DNA of 34,250 nt from Cyclobacteriaceae bacterium (GTDB lineage: Bacteria > Bacteroidota > Bacteroidia > Cytophagales > Cyclobacteriaceae): NCBI GenBank assembly GCA_947458475.1, contig CANGZP010000018.1:1-34250 (forward strand), given 5' to 3'. This document shows, in pieces, positions 16,265 to 23,620 of the stretch (position 1 is its first letter; each line of letters begins with the position of its first letter). Position numbers and translations under genes: made by a program. The notes below the pieces were generated by a model that made no database searches, had not been told where the DNA came from, and worked only from the letters and a program-made list of their open reading frames with translations.

Positions 16265-16288
16265 ACCGCCAGAGAATTCTCTGGCGGT
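16265..16288 (-). terminator. Perfect 24-nt palindrome between the two glycan genes (terminator or attenuator)
   Basis: The 12-bp arms accgccagagaa/ttctctggcggt meet with no loop. On the minus strand the palindrome is followed by TTTTATTTTT. It starts 8 nt after the upstream stop codon and ends 15 nt before the GH16 start. It could partly stop transcription or protect the 3' end of the upstream mRNA, setting unequal amounts of the two proteins. In RNA a loop of at least 4 nt would open in the centre. Confidence 0.6.
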
Positions 16289-16295
16289 AAGTTAC

Positions 16296-17690
16296 TTATT
16301 GAGAGATTAATTTAAAAGTCCACCAAACTCCGGTGCCTGTCTCAATCTGTATCGTCATTCTTCTAACACCTGCAGTTTCCACAAGGCTTACAACTTTGTA
16401 AGACACTTCATTTGGAACAGCAACGTTTGGAAGTTCTCCGGCATTTACTGCTTTTGGTAAGGCTACATGAGCTCCTTGTCCTAAAAGCCTAAGTGTAGCA
16501 CCATCGTAGGTATAGGTGTACGTTCCTTTCCCATCATGAGGAGCCTTTGGAGCAGCACATCCGTCTGCACCCTGCCATCCTTCCAACCAAGTTTGCGTAC
16601 CCAAGTTCATGGTATACGAACCGTTGGAGTTGAAGGTATACACATCGTCAAAGAAGCAAGCACGTGTAGTTACATCAGCAGCGGTATTGAACCACCACTC
16701 TCTGCTGCCTGCAGTTGGGCCTACGGTCATGGCGCCTTCGATTGGTTCCATCTTCCAGTTGCCTTCAATTGCTGCACTTGCTGCTGGTCCTGAGATGAGT
16801 TTGAAATCCCACCATACGCCATTTCCAGCCTGCACACGTAGGGTCATTCTACGGGTATTGCCTTGCTTGGTTTGTTCTACTATAGTATATGCTATTTGGG
16901 TAGCGATCGCTGCACCGTTGGAGATTTCCCCATTATTATTCACTTTCGCTAGACCTACGTGCGCTCCCTGACCCACCAAAGTAAGTGTGGTGGAAGTGTA
17001 GGTGTAAGTAAATGATTTCGTGCCATCGAATGGAGCTCTTGGAGCACCGCAACCATCGGCTGCAACTCCCTGCCATTGTTCTAACCAAGTTACGCCATCC
17101 AATGCCATTTTGAAGGTTCCGTTTTCTTCGAAGGTGTACTTGTCGTCAAAGAAACAAGCTCTTGCTGTAACATCTCCTAAAGAGTTTTGCCACCATTCAG
17201 AACTGCCAGGAGCCGGACCTACTTTCATCGCGCCAGCGATTGGTTCCATGGACCATACGCCAGTGATATCAAAAGCAGGTTTAGCTGAAGCAACGGTAAA
17301 AGAAACATTTTCAACCGCCTCATTGCCGTTGGTGTCTTTAGCCTTCACATCCAAGTTGTAAATACCTGGAGTAAAACCTCCTACCACTTTAATGGTTACT
17401 TTTTCATTTTCGCCGCTTAGGTCTTTAGAACCTGTGCTCACTTGAGTGGCGCCACGTTTGATGGTGTAGGAGAAACTTGCTAACGAACTGATTTTGCCAT
17501 CGTCCACTCCATCAAAGAAGGAGACATCCACAATAAAGTCCTGCTTTTCGGTCAAGCCGCTGGTAATGGCGCCTAAGGTAATCTTTGGAGGCATATCAAC
17601 AATTGGAACCTCAGAGAAACCGTTGTCACAGGCCCAAAGCATGCCGAGGAGTGCGCAAAGCGCGAAGCATTTAGATACAATTTTTTTCAT
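16296..17690 (-). CDS. Surface lipoprotein with Ig-like domain and tandem duplicated glycan-module domain
   Basis: I choose the ATG at 17690 over a TTG 42 nt further upstream because it gives a clean signal peptide (MKKIVSKCFALCALLGMLWAC) with lipobox LWAC. The protein is then 464 residues with lipidated Cys21. Next comes a ~115-residue beta-sandwich, probably Ig/PKD-like (MPPKITLGAITSGLTEKQ to AKDTNGNEAVENVSFTV). Then two copies of a ~155-residue domain follow, at residues 144-300 and 309-463. Each copy contains W-x-MEPI-x-GAM, a WW pair, RACFFDD, a TWLE-x-WQG segment, DGC, GQGAHV, and ends GVWW-x-FKLIS. Two conserved Cys per copy could form a disulfide. No catalytic motif is visible. It precedes a GH16 enzyme and is divergent from a sensor regulator, so I infer glycan capture at the surface. 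Confidence 0.8.
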   Translation of the reverse strand: MKKIVSKCFALCALLGMLWACDNGFSEVPIVDMPPKITLGAITSGLTEKQDFIVDVSFFDGVDDGKISSLASFSYTIKRGATQVSTGSKDLSGENEKVTIKVVGGFTPGIYNLDVKAKDTNGNEAVENVSFTVASAKPAFDITGVWSMEPIAGAMKVGPAPGSSEWWQNSLGDVTARACFFDDKYTFEENGTFKMALDGVTWLEQWQGVAADGCGAPRAPFDGTKSFTYTYTSTTLTLVGQGAHVGLAKVNNNGEISNGAAIATQIAYTIVEQTKQGNTRRMTLRVQAGNGVWWDFKLISGPAASAAIEGNWKMEPIEGAMTVGPTAGSREWWFNTAADVTTRACFFDDVYTFNSNGSYTMNLGTQTWLEGWQGADGCAAPKAPHDGKGTYTYTYDGATLRLLGQGAHVALPKAVNAGELPNVAVPNEVSYKVVSLVETAGVRRMTIQIETGTGVWWTFKLISQ

Positions 17691-17872
17691 GGGTTTACTT
17701 TTTTTTTGTAAAGATGAATAAGTCTGTAACAACTACCTATTTTAGGATAACTACAACTATTCATCATTCTGAAAAAAATACTACATCAATAATTCATCAA
17801 TTGAAATAAATAAGGTTAATTACAACAAAAAGCGCATTTGCTGGTTAAATCCTGTACACAAACAATTTCACA
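17691..17872. promoter_or_regulatory. Divergent control region of the glycan genes and their sensor regulator
   Basis: This 182-nt A/T-rich gap separates the start of the leftward glycan operon from the rightward sensor-HTH gene and must hold both promoters. I find no exact TTG-N19-TAnnTTTG match in either direction, which fits promoters that need an activator. The segment 17759-17830 has repeated ATCAATTcATCAATTgA-like pieces that could be regulator sites, but no clean inverted repeat. Confidence 0.45.
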
Positions 17873-20776
17873 ATGCTACCCCTCACTCGGTTTGTAATTT
17901 CTTTTTGTTGCAGCGCAGTTGGTTTGCTTTTTTTATTCTTTTTAGCGGGGCCAATCCAGGTAAGGGCCCAGCAATTCCCCGTCTTTCAGGGGCAGCCTTT
18001 TGTTACCAATTATTCCGCTTTGGATTACCGTGCAGGTATTCAAAATTTTGACATTGTTCAAGATGACATGGGAAGGGTATTCGTAGCCAATAACCTTGGG
18101 CTTCTCGAGTTTGATGGGAAAAACTGGACCCGATATGGTTTGAACAACACGAAAGTCCGTTCTGCTTTTGTGGGTGATGAAGACCGGATTTATGTGGGTA
18201 GTCAAGGTGATTTTGGATTTCTTCAACCAGATAAACTAGCGCAGTTGACCTACGTTTCTTTGGCGGACAGCTTACCGAATGAGCTGCGAGGTTTTGATGA
18301 AACTTGGAAAATATTTGGAGTAGGAGAGCGGATTTATTTTTGCACGTTCAATCGGATTTATGCCTATGATGGTCTGGGTTTAAAAGTAATCGATACCAAA
18401 AAACGATTGGATATCCCCTTTCAGCTTGGGGAGCGCTTGTATACTCAAATTCTAGGTGAGGGATTAGTTGAGGTAACCGATACCTCACTTAGCCCAATTG
18501 CAGGTGGGGATTTTTACAAGGACAAGCGGGTGTCTAATATTTTGCCTTACGACAAAGACAAGTGGCTGGTCAGCACCTTTTCCCAAGGTTTGTTTTTGTA
18601 TGATGGCCGGAGTAGTGTTCCTTTTGTGATGAAAGGTGATTTTTGGAAAAATGAATTTTTGATCAACTACAGTCTTCGGCTAAATAAAGGAAACATAGCC
18701 TTGGCTACACAGAATGCAGGGCTTTTTGTGATTGATCGAGAGGGAAACTTGCTGACGCACTTGGATAAGGAAGCGGGATTGATGGACCTGACGATCAATT
18801 ATATTTTTGAGGACAAGCAGGAGGGCTTGTGGCTTTCCATGAACAATGGTATTGCGCGAGTGGATTTATTTTCTCCCTTTTCGCTGATTGATGACCGCAT
18901 GGGTTTGGAGGGCTCCGGTTACGCGGCTCTTAAAGTTGGGACTAAAGTTTATCTAGGAACCAATAATGGGCTCTTTCTATGGGAAGGGGGGAGGATAGTT
19001 AAGTTGCCTGGCACCGAAGGGCAGGTGTATTCGGTTCAATTGATTCAAGGAGAAATCATCATGAATCATCACAGGGGTACTTTTTCCATAGTCGGAAATC
19101 GGGCCGTACCACTTTCCTCCAATCAAGGGGCTTGGATCATCAAAGCCCATCCAAAGAATCCTGATTTTTACATTCAAGGCACGTACACGGGCTTGAGTTT
19201 GTATCAAAAGCGAAATGGGAAATTAGATTTCATTCAAGAAATTCAACAGTTTTCAGAATCAGCGCGGGTAATGGAATTTGAAGGAACCACGCTTTGGGTG
19301 GCGCATGGCTACAAAGGTGTTTACAAGGTGACGCTTAGTGCTGATTTGAAATCGGTTGTTTCAAGCAAATTGTACACTAGCGCACAAGGCTTCCCTACGA
19401 ATGATTTAATTAATGTTTTTCGAATTGGCGACCGTTTGGTATTTACAGCTAATGGGGGTGTTTTTGAATTTGATGAACAAAATGACCGCTTTGTACCCCT
19501 GGATGAGATCAATGAATTGTTTGGTTATGGTCCTGTTATTGCAGACTTGGAAACCGATGCGCTTGGTAATGTCTATTTTATTGAACAGTCTCGTCTAGGA
19601 ATTCTTAGGCAAGAGAAAAATAGAAAGATGAGTCTTCACTATTCACCTTTTAATAAGGTAAGGCGACTCTGGAATGATGATTTGGCCAACATCATGGTAC
19701 TGGATGAGCAACACATACTTATTGGAGCCAAGCAAGGATTTATCTACTATCAACCCGATGTGGATCAGGCTCGTGAAGATCAGCCGCTTGTATTTTTTAG
19801 GGAAATTCGAAACCGAGGGCTTGTGGATAAGCTACTTTTTTCGGGTCATGGGAGTATGAAAGATAGTATTCATGAATTTTCATATGCCCAAAATTCATTT
19901 TTTTTTGATTTTGGATCGGCACATTTTGAAAGTGAAAGTGAACTTCAGTACCAGTATCGATTGCTTAATTTTGAAGAAGAATGGTCTGAGTGGAGTAGCG
20001 ACTCTAGAAAAGAGTACACCAATTTGAGGGAAGGAGATTATGTGTTTCAGGTTCGAACGAAATCAATTTTCGATACTGTTTCTGAGCCCATAGACTATGC
20101 TTTTACTATTCGACCTCCTTTCTACCGTTCACTTTTTGCCTACCTAGTGTATGGACTACTTTTGGGTAGCTTGCTTTATTTTGGGTTTAAATGGTTGGAC
20201 AAGCGCTACCAAAAACAAACCCAGGAACTGGAACAAGAGAATTACCAGGCGCTCCGAAAAAAGGATGATGTCATCGAGTCACTTACACAGCGTTCGGAGG
20301 AAGAAATTATTCAATTGAAAAATGCCCAATTGCAAACGGAGATTGAATTCAAAAACCAAGAGCTGACCTCTTCGGCGATGAATCTCATTCAAAAGAATAA
20401 ACTGCTAACGACCATTAAGAATTCTTTAAAAACACTCAATGCTGCACCTCTTGATGCCGAAACAAGCACGGAACTCAATCGACTGGTTCGCTCCATTGAC
20501 AAAGACTTGGAGGGAAACGAGCATTGGTCGGCCTTTGCGGATAGCTTTGACCAGGTGCATGGCAAATTTATCACTCGCTTGAAGGAGAGTTTCCCTGAGC
20601 TCACGCCTCAGGAAGTGAAGTTCAGTGCTTACATCCGAATGAACCTCAATACCAAAGAGATTGCCAATCTACTTGGGATCTCTGTGAGAGGGGTGGAGAT
20701 TGGCCGGTATCGGGTGCGAAAAAAGCTCGGTCTTTCTAGGCAGGACAACCTAACTAACTTTTTGCTGCGGTTTTAA
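17873..20776 (+). CDS. Membrane-spanning ligand-binding sensor with LuxR-type HTH (one-component regulator)
   Basis: A 967-residue regulator. An N-terminal signal/anchor segment (VISFCCSAVGLLFLFFLAG) leads into a long periplasmic beta-propeller made of two-component-regulator propeller repeats (for example 'QDDMGRVFVANNLGLLEFDGKNWTRY' style blades). A Y_Y_Y domain follows at about residues 690-740 (YQYRLLNFEEEWSEWSS ... NLREGDYVFQVR). One transmembrane helix (about 752-770) comes next, then a coiled coil (about 775-845), and a C-terminal LuxR/GerE-type helix-turn-helix (about 908-967: LTPQEVKFSAYI, NTKEIANLLGISVRGVEIGRYRVRKKLGL). There is no histidine kinase, receiver or AraC domain, unlike classic hybrid sensors of glycan loci. 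The signal must therefore pass directly to a membrane-tethered DNA-binding domain. The divergent position implies control of the GH16 operon. Confidence 0.9.
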   Translation: MLPLTRFVISFCCSAVGLLFLFFLAGPIQVRAQQFPVFQGQPFVTNYSALDYRAGIQNFDIVQDDMGRVFVANNLGLLEFDGKNWTRYGLNNTKVRSAFVGDEDRIYVGSQGDFGFLQPDKLAQLTYVSLADSLPNELRGFDETWKIFGVGERIYFCTFNRIYAYDGLGLKVIDTKKRLDIPFQLGERLYTQILGEGLVEVTDTSLSPIAGGDFYKDKRVSNILPYDKDKWLVSTFSQGLFLYDGRSSVPFVMKGDFWKNEFLINYSLRLNKGNIALATQNAGLFVIDREGNLLTHLDKEAGLMDLTINYIFEDKQEGLWLSMNNGIARVDLFSPFSLIDDRMGLEGSGYAALKVGTKVYLGTNNGLFLWEGGRIVKLPGTEGQVYSVQLIQGEIIMNHHRGTFSIVGNRAVPLSSNQGAWIIKAHPKNPDFYIQGTYTGLSLYQKRNGKLDFIQEIQQFSESARVMEFEGTTLWVAHGYKGVYKVTLSADLKSVVSSKLYTSAQGFPTNDLINVFRIGDRLVFTANGGVFEFDEQNDRFVPLDEINELFGYGPVIADLETDALGNVYFIEQSRLGILRQEKNRKMSLHYSPFNKVRRLWNDDLANIMVLDEQHILIGAKQGFIYYQPDVDQAREDQPLVFFREIRNRGLVDKLLFSGHGSMKDSIHEFSYAQNSFFFDFGSAHFESESELQYQYRLLNFEEEWSEWSSDSRKEYTNLREGDYVFQVRTKSIFDTVSEPIDYAFTIRPPFYRSLFAYLVYGLLLGSLLYFGFKWLDKRYQKQTQELEQENYQALRKKDDVIESLTQRSEEEIIQLKNAQLQTEIEFKNQELTSSAMNLIQKNKLLTTIKNSLKTLNAAPLDAETSTELNRLVRSIDKDLEGNEHWSAFADSFDQVHGKFITRLKESFPELTPQEVKFSAYIRMNLNTKEIANLLGISVRGVEIGRYRVRKKLGLSRQDNLTNFLLRF

Positions 20777-20811
20777 TTCAGAACTAGTAGCCTGTTTGTC
20801 AATTGTTTAAG

Positions 20812-20842
20812 TTATTCACAAAATTTTTTTCCAATAAATTTG
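20812..20842 (+). promoter_or_regulatory. Candidate promoter of the MarR-family gene
   Basis: TAAATTTG at 20835-20842 fits the -7 consensus. TTA at 20812-20814 (spacer 20) is an imperfect -33. Transcription would start about 20848, 14 nt before the first ATG (20862). It is the only promoter-like element in the 85-nt gap after the sensor gene. Confidence 0.45.
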
Positions 20843-20861
20843 AACCTTTTGTCTACAACTA

Positions 20862-21344
20862 ATGTATATACATCAATTGAAAGACGAATCCATGGGAAAG
20901 ATTGAAGAAGCAATCAAGCAGTCGGAATTTAAAGACAACTTCAACAAGGTTGTGGTGAACTTATTGTACACCCATAGTTACCTCGTGACTTTTCAAACTA
21001 CTGTGTTGAAGCCCATGGATCTTTCCCCGGAGCAATACAATGTCTTGCGAATTCTCAGGGGTCAGCAAGGCAAGCCGGCCACTATCGCCGCGATTCAAGA
21101 GCGGATGCTGAATAACATGTCAAATGCTTCCAGGCTAGTAGATAAGCTCAAAGCTAAGGGACTTGTAAAAAGAGAGGAGTGTCCCTTAAATCGACGGAAA
21201 GTAGATGTGGTAATCACTGCAGAAGGTTTGTCTCTCCTAGAATTGCTTGAGCCGCAGATTACTAACATGAATAAAAAGGCCATTCATTTGGAAGACCAGG
21301 AAGTGGCTCTTTTAAACGAACTATTGGACAAGCTGAGAGGCTGA
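20862..21344 (+). CDS. MarR family winged-helix transcriptional regulator
   Basis: A 160-residue dimeric winged-helix regulator. Features: LSPEQYNVLRILRGQQG (helix 2/3), recognition helix around NMSNASRLVDKLKAKGLVKRE and the wing CPLNRRKVDVVITAEG. Helices at both ends provide dimerisation. An alternative ATG at 20892 would remove ten residues. I keep 20862 because it lies just behind a promoter-like element, but the shorter form is equally plausible. Single Cys in the wing (VKREECPLNRR) is well placed for a redox or electrophile sensor, as in MhqR/OhrR-type MarR proteins, but that is inference. The next gene, 65 nt downstream on the same strand, is YceI-like, followed by quinone-type detoxification enzymes, so it probably represses its own cluster in the absence of the inducing compound. 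Confidence 0.92.
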   Translation: MYIHQLKDESMGKIEEAIKQSEFKDNFNKVVVNLLYTHSYLVTFQTTVLKPMDLSPEQYNVLRILRGQQGKPATIAAIQERMLNNMSNASRLVDKLKAKGLVKREECPLNRRKVDVVITAEGLSLLELLEPQITNMNKKAIHLEDQEVALLNELLDKLRG

Positions 21345-21408
21345 ACCTACCCTTAATCTTTAATGAAATACACATTAACCTAATTTCTAAACTTAAATCA
21401 AATCAACT

Positions 21409-21933
21409 ATGAGCACCACAAAATGGATTATCGACCCTACCCACTCTGAGGTAGCATTTAAAGTAAAGCACTTGGTAATTTCTACCGTAACTGGGTACTT
21501 CCGCAAGTTTGAAGGAGCAGCGGAATCAACTTCTGAAGATTTTAATGGGGCTTCAGTTACCTTCTCTTTGGATGTAAACAGCATCGACACCAATCAATCC
21601 GATCGCGATCAGCACTTGAAATCAGCTGACTTTTTTGATACTGCTAGCTTCCCATCAATCACTTTTGGAGGAAAACTAGTAAATCATGGAGGAGAATACC
21701 AACTCCAAGGAGACCTTACGCTAAAGGGAATTACCCAGCAGGTGACCTTAGATGTGACCTATGGAGGGACAGTAGCTGATCCTTACGGACAAACCAAAGC
21801 GGGATTTGAGATTGAAGGAAAACTAAACCGCAAAGACTTTGGACTGACCTGGTCTGCCATTACTGAGGCTGGCTCTGTGGTAGTCAGTGACCAAGTTCGC
21901 TTGCAGTTTAGCATTCAACTTGTCAAACAATAA
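21409..21933 (+). CDS. YceI family protein (cytoplasmic lipocalin-like)
   Basis: A 174-residue YceI-like protein. This family folds as a lipocalin-like barrel that binds long isoprenoid or amphiphilic ligands. Motifs: WIIDPTHSEVAFKVKHLVIS (start), TGYFRKFEGAAES, FSLDVNSIDTNQSDRDQHLKSADFFD, the FPSITFGGK strand and GKLNRKDFGLTWSA near the C-terminus. Unlike E. coli YceI it has no signal peptide, which is the usual form next to MarR genes in Bacteroidota. It follows the MarR gene by 65 nt. A hairpin terminator lies 25 nt after its stop, so MarR-YceI may form one transcript and the next two genes another. An exact biochemical role (quinone or isoprenoid carrier) is inferred from the family and neighbours. 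Confidence 0.93.
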   Translation: MSTTKWIIDPTHSEVAFKVKHLVISTVTGYFRKFEGAAESTSEDFNGASVTFSLDVNSIDTNQSDRDQHLKSADFFDTASFPSITFGGKLVNHGGEYQLQGDLTLKGITQQVTLDVTYGGTVADPYGQTKAGFEIEGKLNRKDFGLTWSAITEAGSVVVSDQVRLQFSIQLVKQ

Positions 21934-21957
21934 GTTATTTTCGACTAACCCCAGTCC

Positions 21958-21988
21958 AACAGGAGCCTCTTAGGAGGTTCCTGTTTTT
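21958..21988 (+). terminator. Terminator after the YceI gene
   Basis: A 12-bp hairpin (aacaggagcctc 21958-21969, loop ttag, gaggttcctgtt 21974-21985, one G-U pair) ends in five T (21984-21988). It lies only 13 nt before the dioxygenase start codon, so readthrough, or a start immediately behind it, must feed the downstream genes. Confidence 0.8.
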
Positions 21989-22000
21989 ACCCCTTTTCCC

Positions 22001-22951
22001 ATGCAACCCTTAATTCTAGGAATCCACCACATCACTGCCATTTCGGGAGATCCACAGCAAAACATAAATTTTTATGCAGGCATATTGGGACTTCGTTTGG
22101 TGAAGAAGACGATCAATTTTGATGCACCTGATGTGTATCACTTCTATTTTGGAGATGCACTCGGACGCCCTGGAACAGTTTTCACCACCTTCCCATTTGC
22201 AGGAGCACGCAGGGGGAAAAAAGGTGTGGGCGAATTGACCTACACGGCCTTCTCCATTGGAATCGATAGCCTAAACTTTTGGGAAGAGCGACTCAAAAGA
22301 TTTGGAATCCCTGTTTCGGATCGCTTGACCCGGTTTGGGGAAGCAATCCTCCGATTTGAAGACCAGGATGGCATGGGCATCGAATTGGTCGCCAATGCCA
22401 AAGATGATCGAGAAGGCTGGACCTATGGAGGAGTTCCACTTGAGCATTCCATCAAGGGGTTTTACGGTGCCACTCTTGCACTTCGTAGCAAGGAACTGAC
22501 AGAGCGCTTACTTGTAGATCACATGAACTACCGATTCCATAGTCAAGAAGGCAATCGCTACCGCTATGGATTGGATGGTAAACCAGGAGAGTGGGTGGAT
22601 ATTCTCGTCGATCCCAATGGGCAGCGAGGCGTTCAAAGCGCAGGAACTGTGCACCATTTGGCATTTCGAACGGCCACGACCACCTCGCAACTTGAAATGC
22701 AGCAACTACTACTCAAGCAAGGCTATGGCGTGACGGAAGTTCGGGACCGCAATTATTTTTTATCCATTTATTTTAGAGAGCCAGGTGGAGTCTTATTTGA
22801 GATTGCTACCGATGTGCCTGGATTCGCTATTGACGAGGATGAAGCGCATCTGGGAGAACTCTTAAAGTTGCCCGATTGGGCAGAAAAGAGCCGTTCGCAG
22901 ATTGAAGCTGCCTTAATACCTGTGACCTTTCAACCTGAAAACTATGTCTAA
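22001..22951 (+). CDS. Ring-cleaving dioxygenase, VOC/glyoxalase fold (MhqO-like)
   Basis: A 316-residue cytoplasmic protein with two vicinal-oxygen-chelate (glyoxalase/extradiol dioxygenase) modules. Module 1 begins LGIHHITAISGDPQQNINFYAGILGLRLVKKTINFD, and module 2 includes GTVHHLAFRT (about 216-225) and GGVLFEIATDVPGF with the metal-ligand Glu. The whole-protein pattern (NFYAG-L-LRLVK-TVNFDDP start, LFEIAT-PGF end) matches the MhqO/MhqA/MhqE group induced by methylhydroquinone and catechol in Bacillus. A product of about 315 residues is typical. Its stop codon overlaps the next start by 8 nt (esterase begins at 22944), which shows translational coupling. Likely role: opening of hydroquinone or catechol rings, under the MarR regulator upstream. 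Confidence 0.9.
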   Translation: MQPLILGIHHITAISGDPQQNINFYAGILGLRLVKKTINFDAPDVYHFYFGDALGRPGTVFTTFPFAGARRGKKGVGELTYTAFSIGIDSLNFWEERLKRFGIPVSDRLTRFGEAILRFEDQDGMGIELVANAKDDREGWTYGGVPLEHSIKGFYGATLALRSKELTERLLVDHMNYRFHSQEGNRYRYGLDGKPGEWVDILVDPNGQRGVQSAGTVHHLAFRTATTTSQLEMQQLLLKQGYGVTEVRDRNYFLSIYFREPGGVLFEIATDVPGFAIDEDEAHLGELLKLPDWAEKSRSQIEAALIPVTFQPENYV

Positions 22952-23555
22952 TTGGATTCAAACGGGCCTTCCTCTTTCGGAATCGAAGAAGTCAATCATT
23001 CTCCTGCATGGGAGAGGAGCAACTGCAGAAAGCATTTTATCACTAGCCGACTACCTGGAGCTAGCTGACTTTTCCATTTTCGCACCTCAGGCTGCTCAGC
23101 GAACCTGGTATCCCTACGGATTTATGGCGAGCGATGATGGCAACCTTTCCGCTTTGAATTCGTCTTTACAACAAGTTTCCCTTCTGTTTCAATTTTTGGT
23201 TGAAAATGGAAAAGCTCCTGAGCAGATTTATGTGATGGGCTTTTCGCAGGGAGCTTGCCTTTCTTTGGAATTTACAGCACGAAATGGGCAGAAACTAGGA
23301 GGCGTTGTCGCCTTTACGGGTGGCTTGATTGGAGAAAAATTAGAAGAAAAAAAATATACTGGAGATTTTCAGGGAACACCTATTCTCCTCAGCAGTAGTG
23401 CACATGACATGCATGTGCCTGCCCAACGAATTCATGATTCTGCCCAGCTTCTTCAAAAAATGGGTGCGGAGGTAAGTCTTAAATTTTTTGAAGACGAGCT
23501 CCATACCATCCGTGCTGAAGAACTGACTTGGGTTAATCAAACGCTTTTTTTGTAA
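22944..23555 (+). CDS. Serine esterase / phospholipase-carboxylesterase family (MhqD-like)
   Basis: A 203-residue alpha/beta hydrolase of the phospholipase/carboxylesterase type. IILLHGRGATAES (18-30) forms the oxyanion region, GFSQGA (99-104) holds nucleophile Ser101, the acid is Asp155 in SSAHDMHVP and the His is His187 in ELHTIR. Its start lies 8 nt inside the dioxygenase gene in another frame, so the two are translated together. In Bacillus an MhqD esterase is encoded beside dioxygenases in the MhqR regulon, and this pairing supports the same detoxification role, perhaps cleaving ester or lactone products of ring opening. A T-rich hairpin downstream ends the unit. Confidence 0.92.
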   Translation: MSNWIQTGLPLSESKKSIILLHGRGATAESILSLADYLELADFSIFAPQAAQRTWYPYGFMASDDGNLSALNSSLQQVSLLFQFLVENGKAPEQIYVMGFSQGACLSLEFTARNGQKLGGVVAFTGGLIGEKLEEKKYTGDFQGTPILLSSSAHDMHVPAQRIHDSAQLLQKMGAEVSLKFFEDELHTIRAEELTWVNQTLFL

Positions 23556-23568
23556 GGTTTCTTGGTTA

Positions 23569-23600
23569 AAAAAATCCCCGGCACTGCTGGGGTTTTTTTT
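23569..23600. terminator. Bidirectional terminator between the esterase and sbcC
   Basis: A hairpin with arms ccccggc (23576-23582) and gctgggg (23586-23592, one G-U pair) is flanked by seven A residues on the left and eight T residues on the right. It can end plus-strand transcripts and also the sbcDC transcript coming from the other side. Confidence 0.82.
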
Positions 23601-23620
23601 GTTTAGCGCCAGGCCAACCT

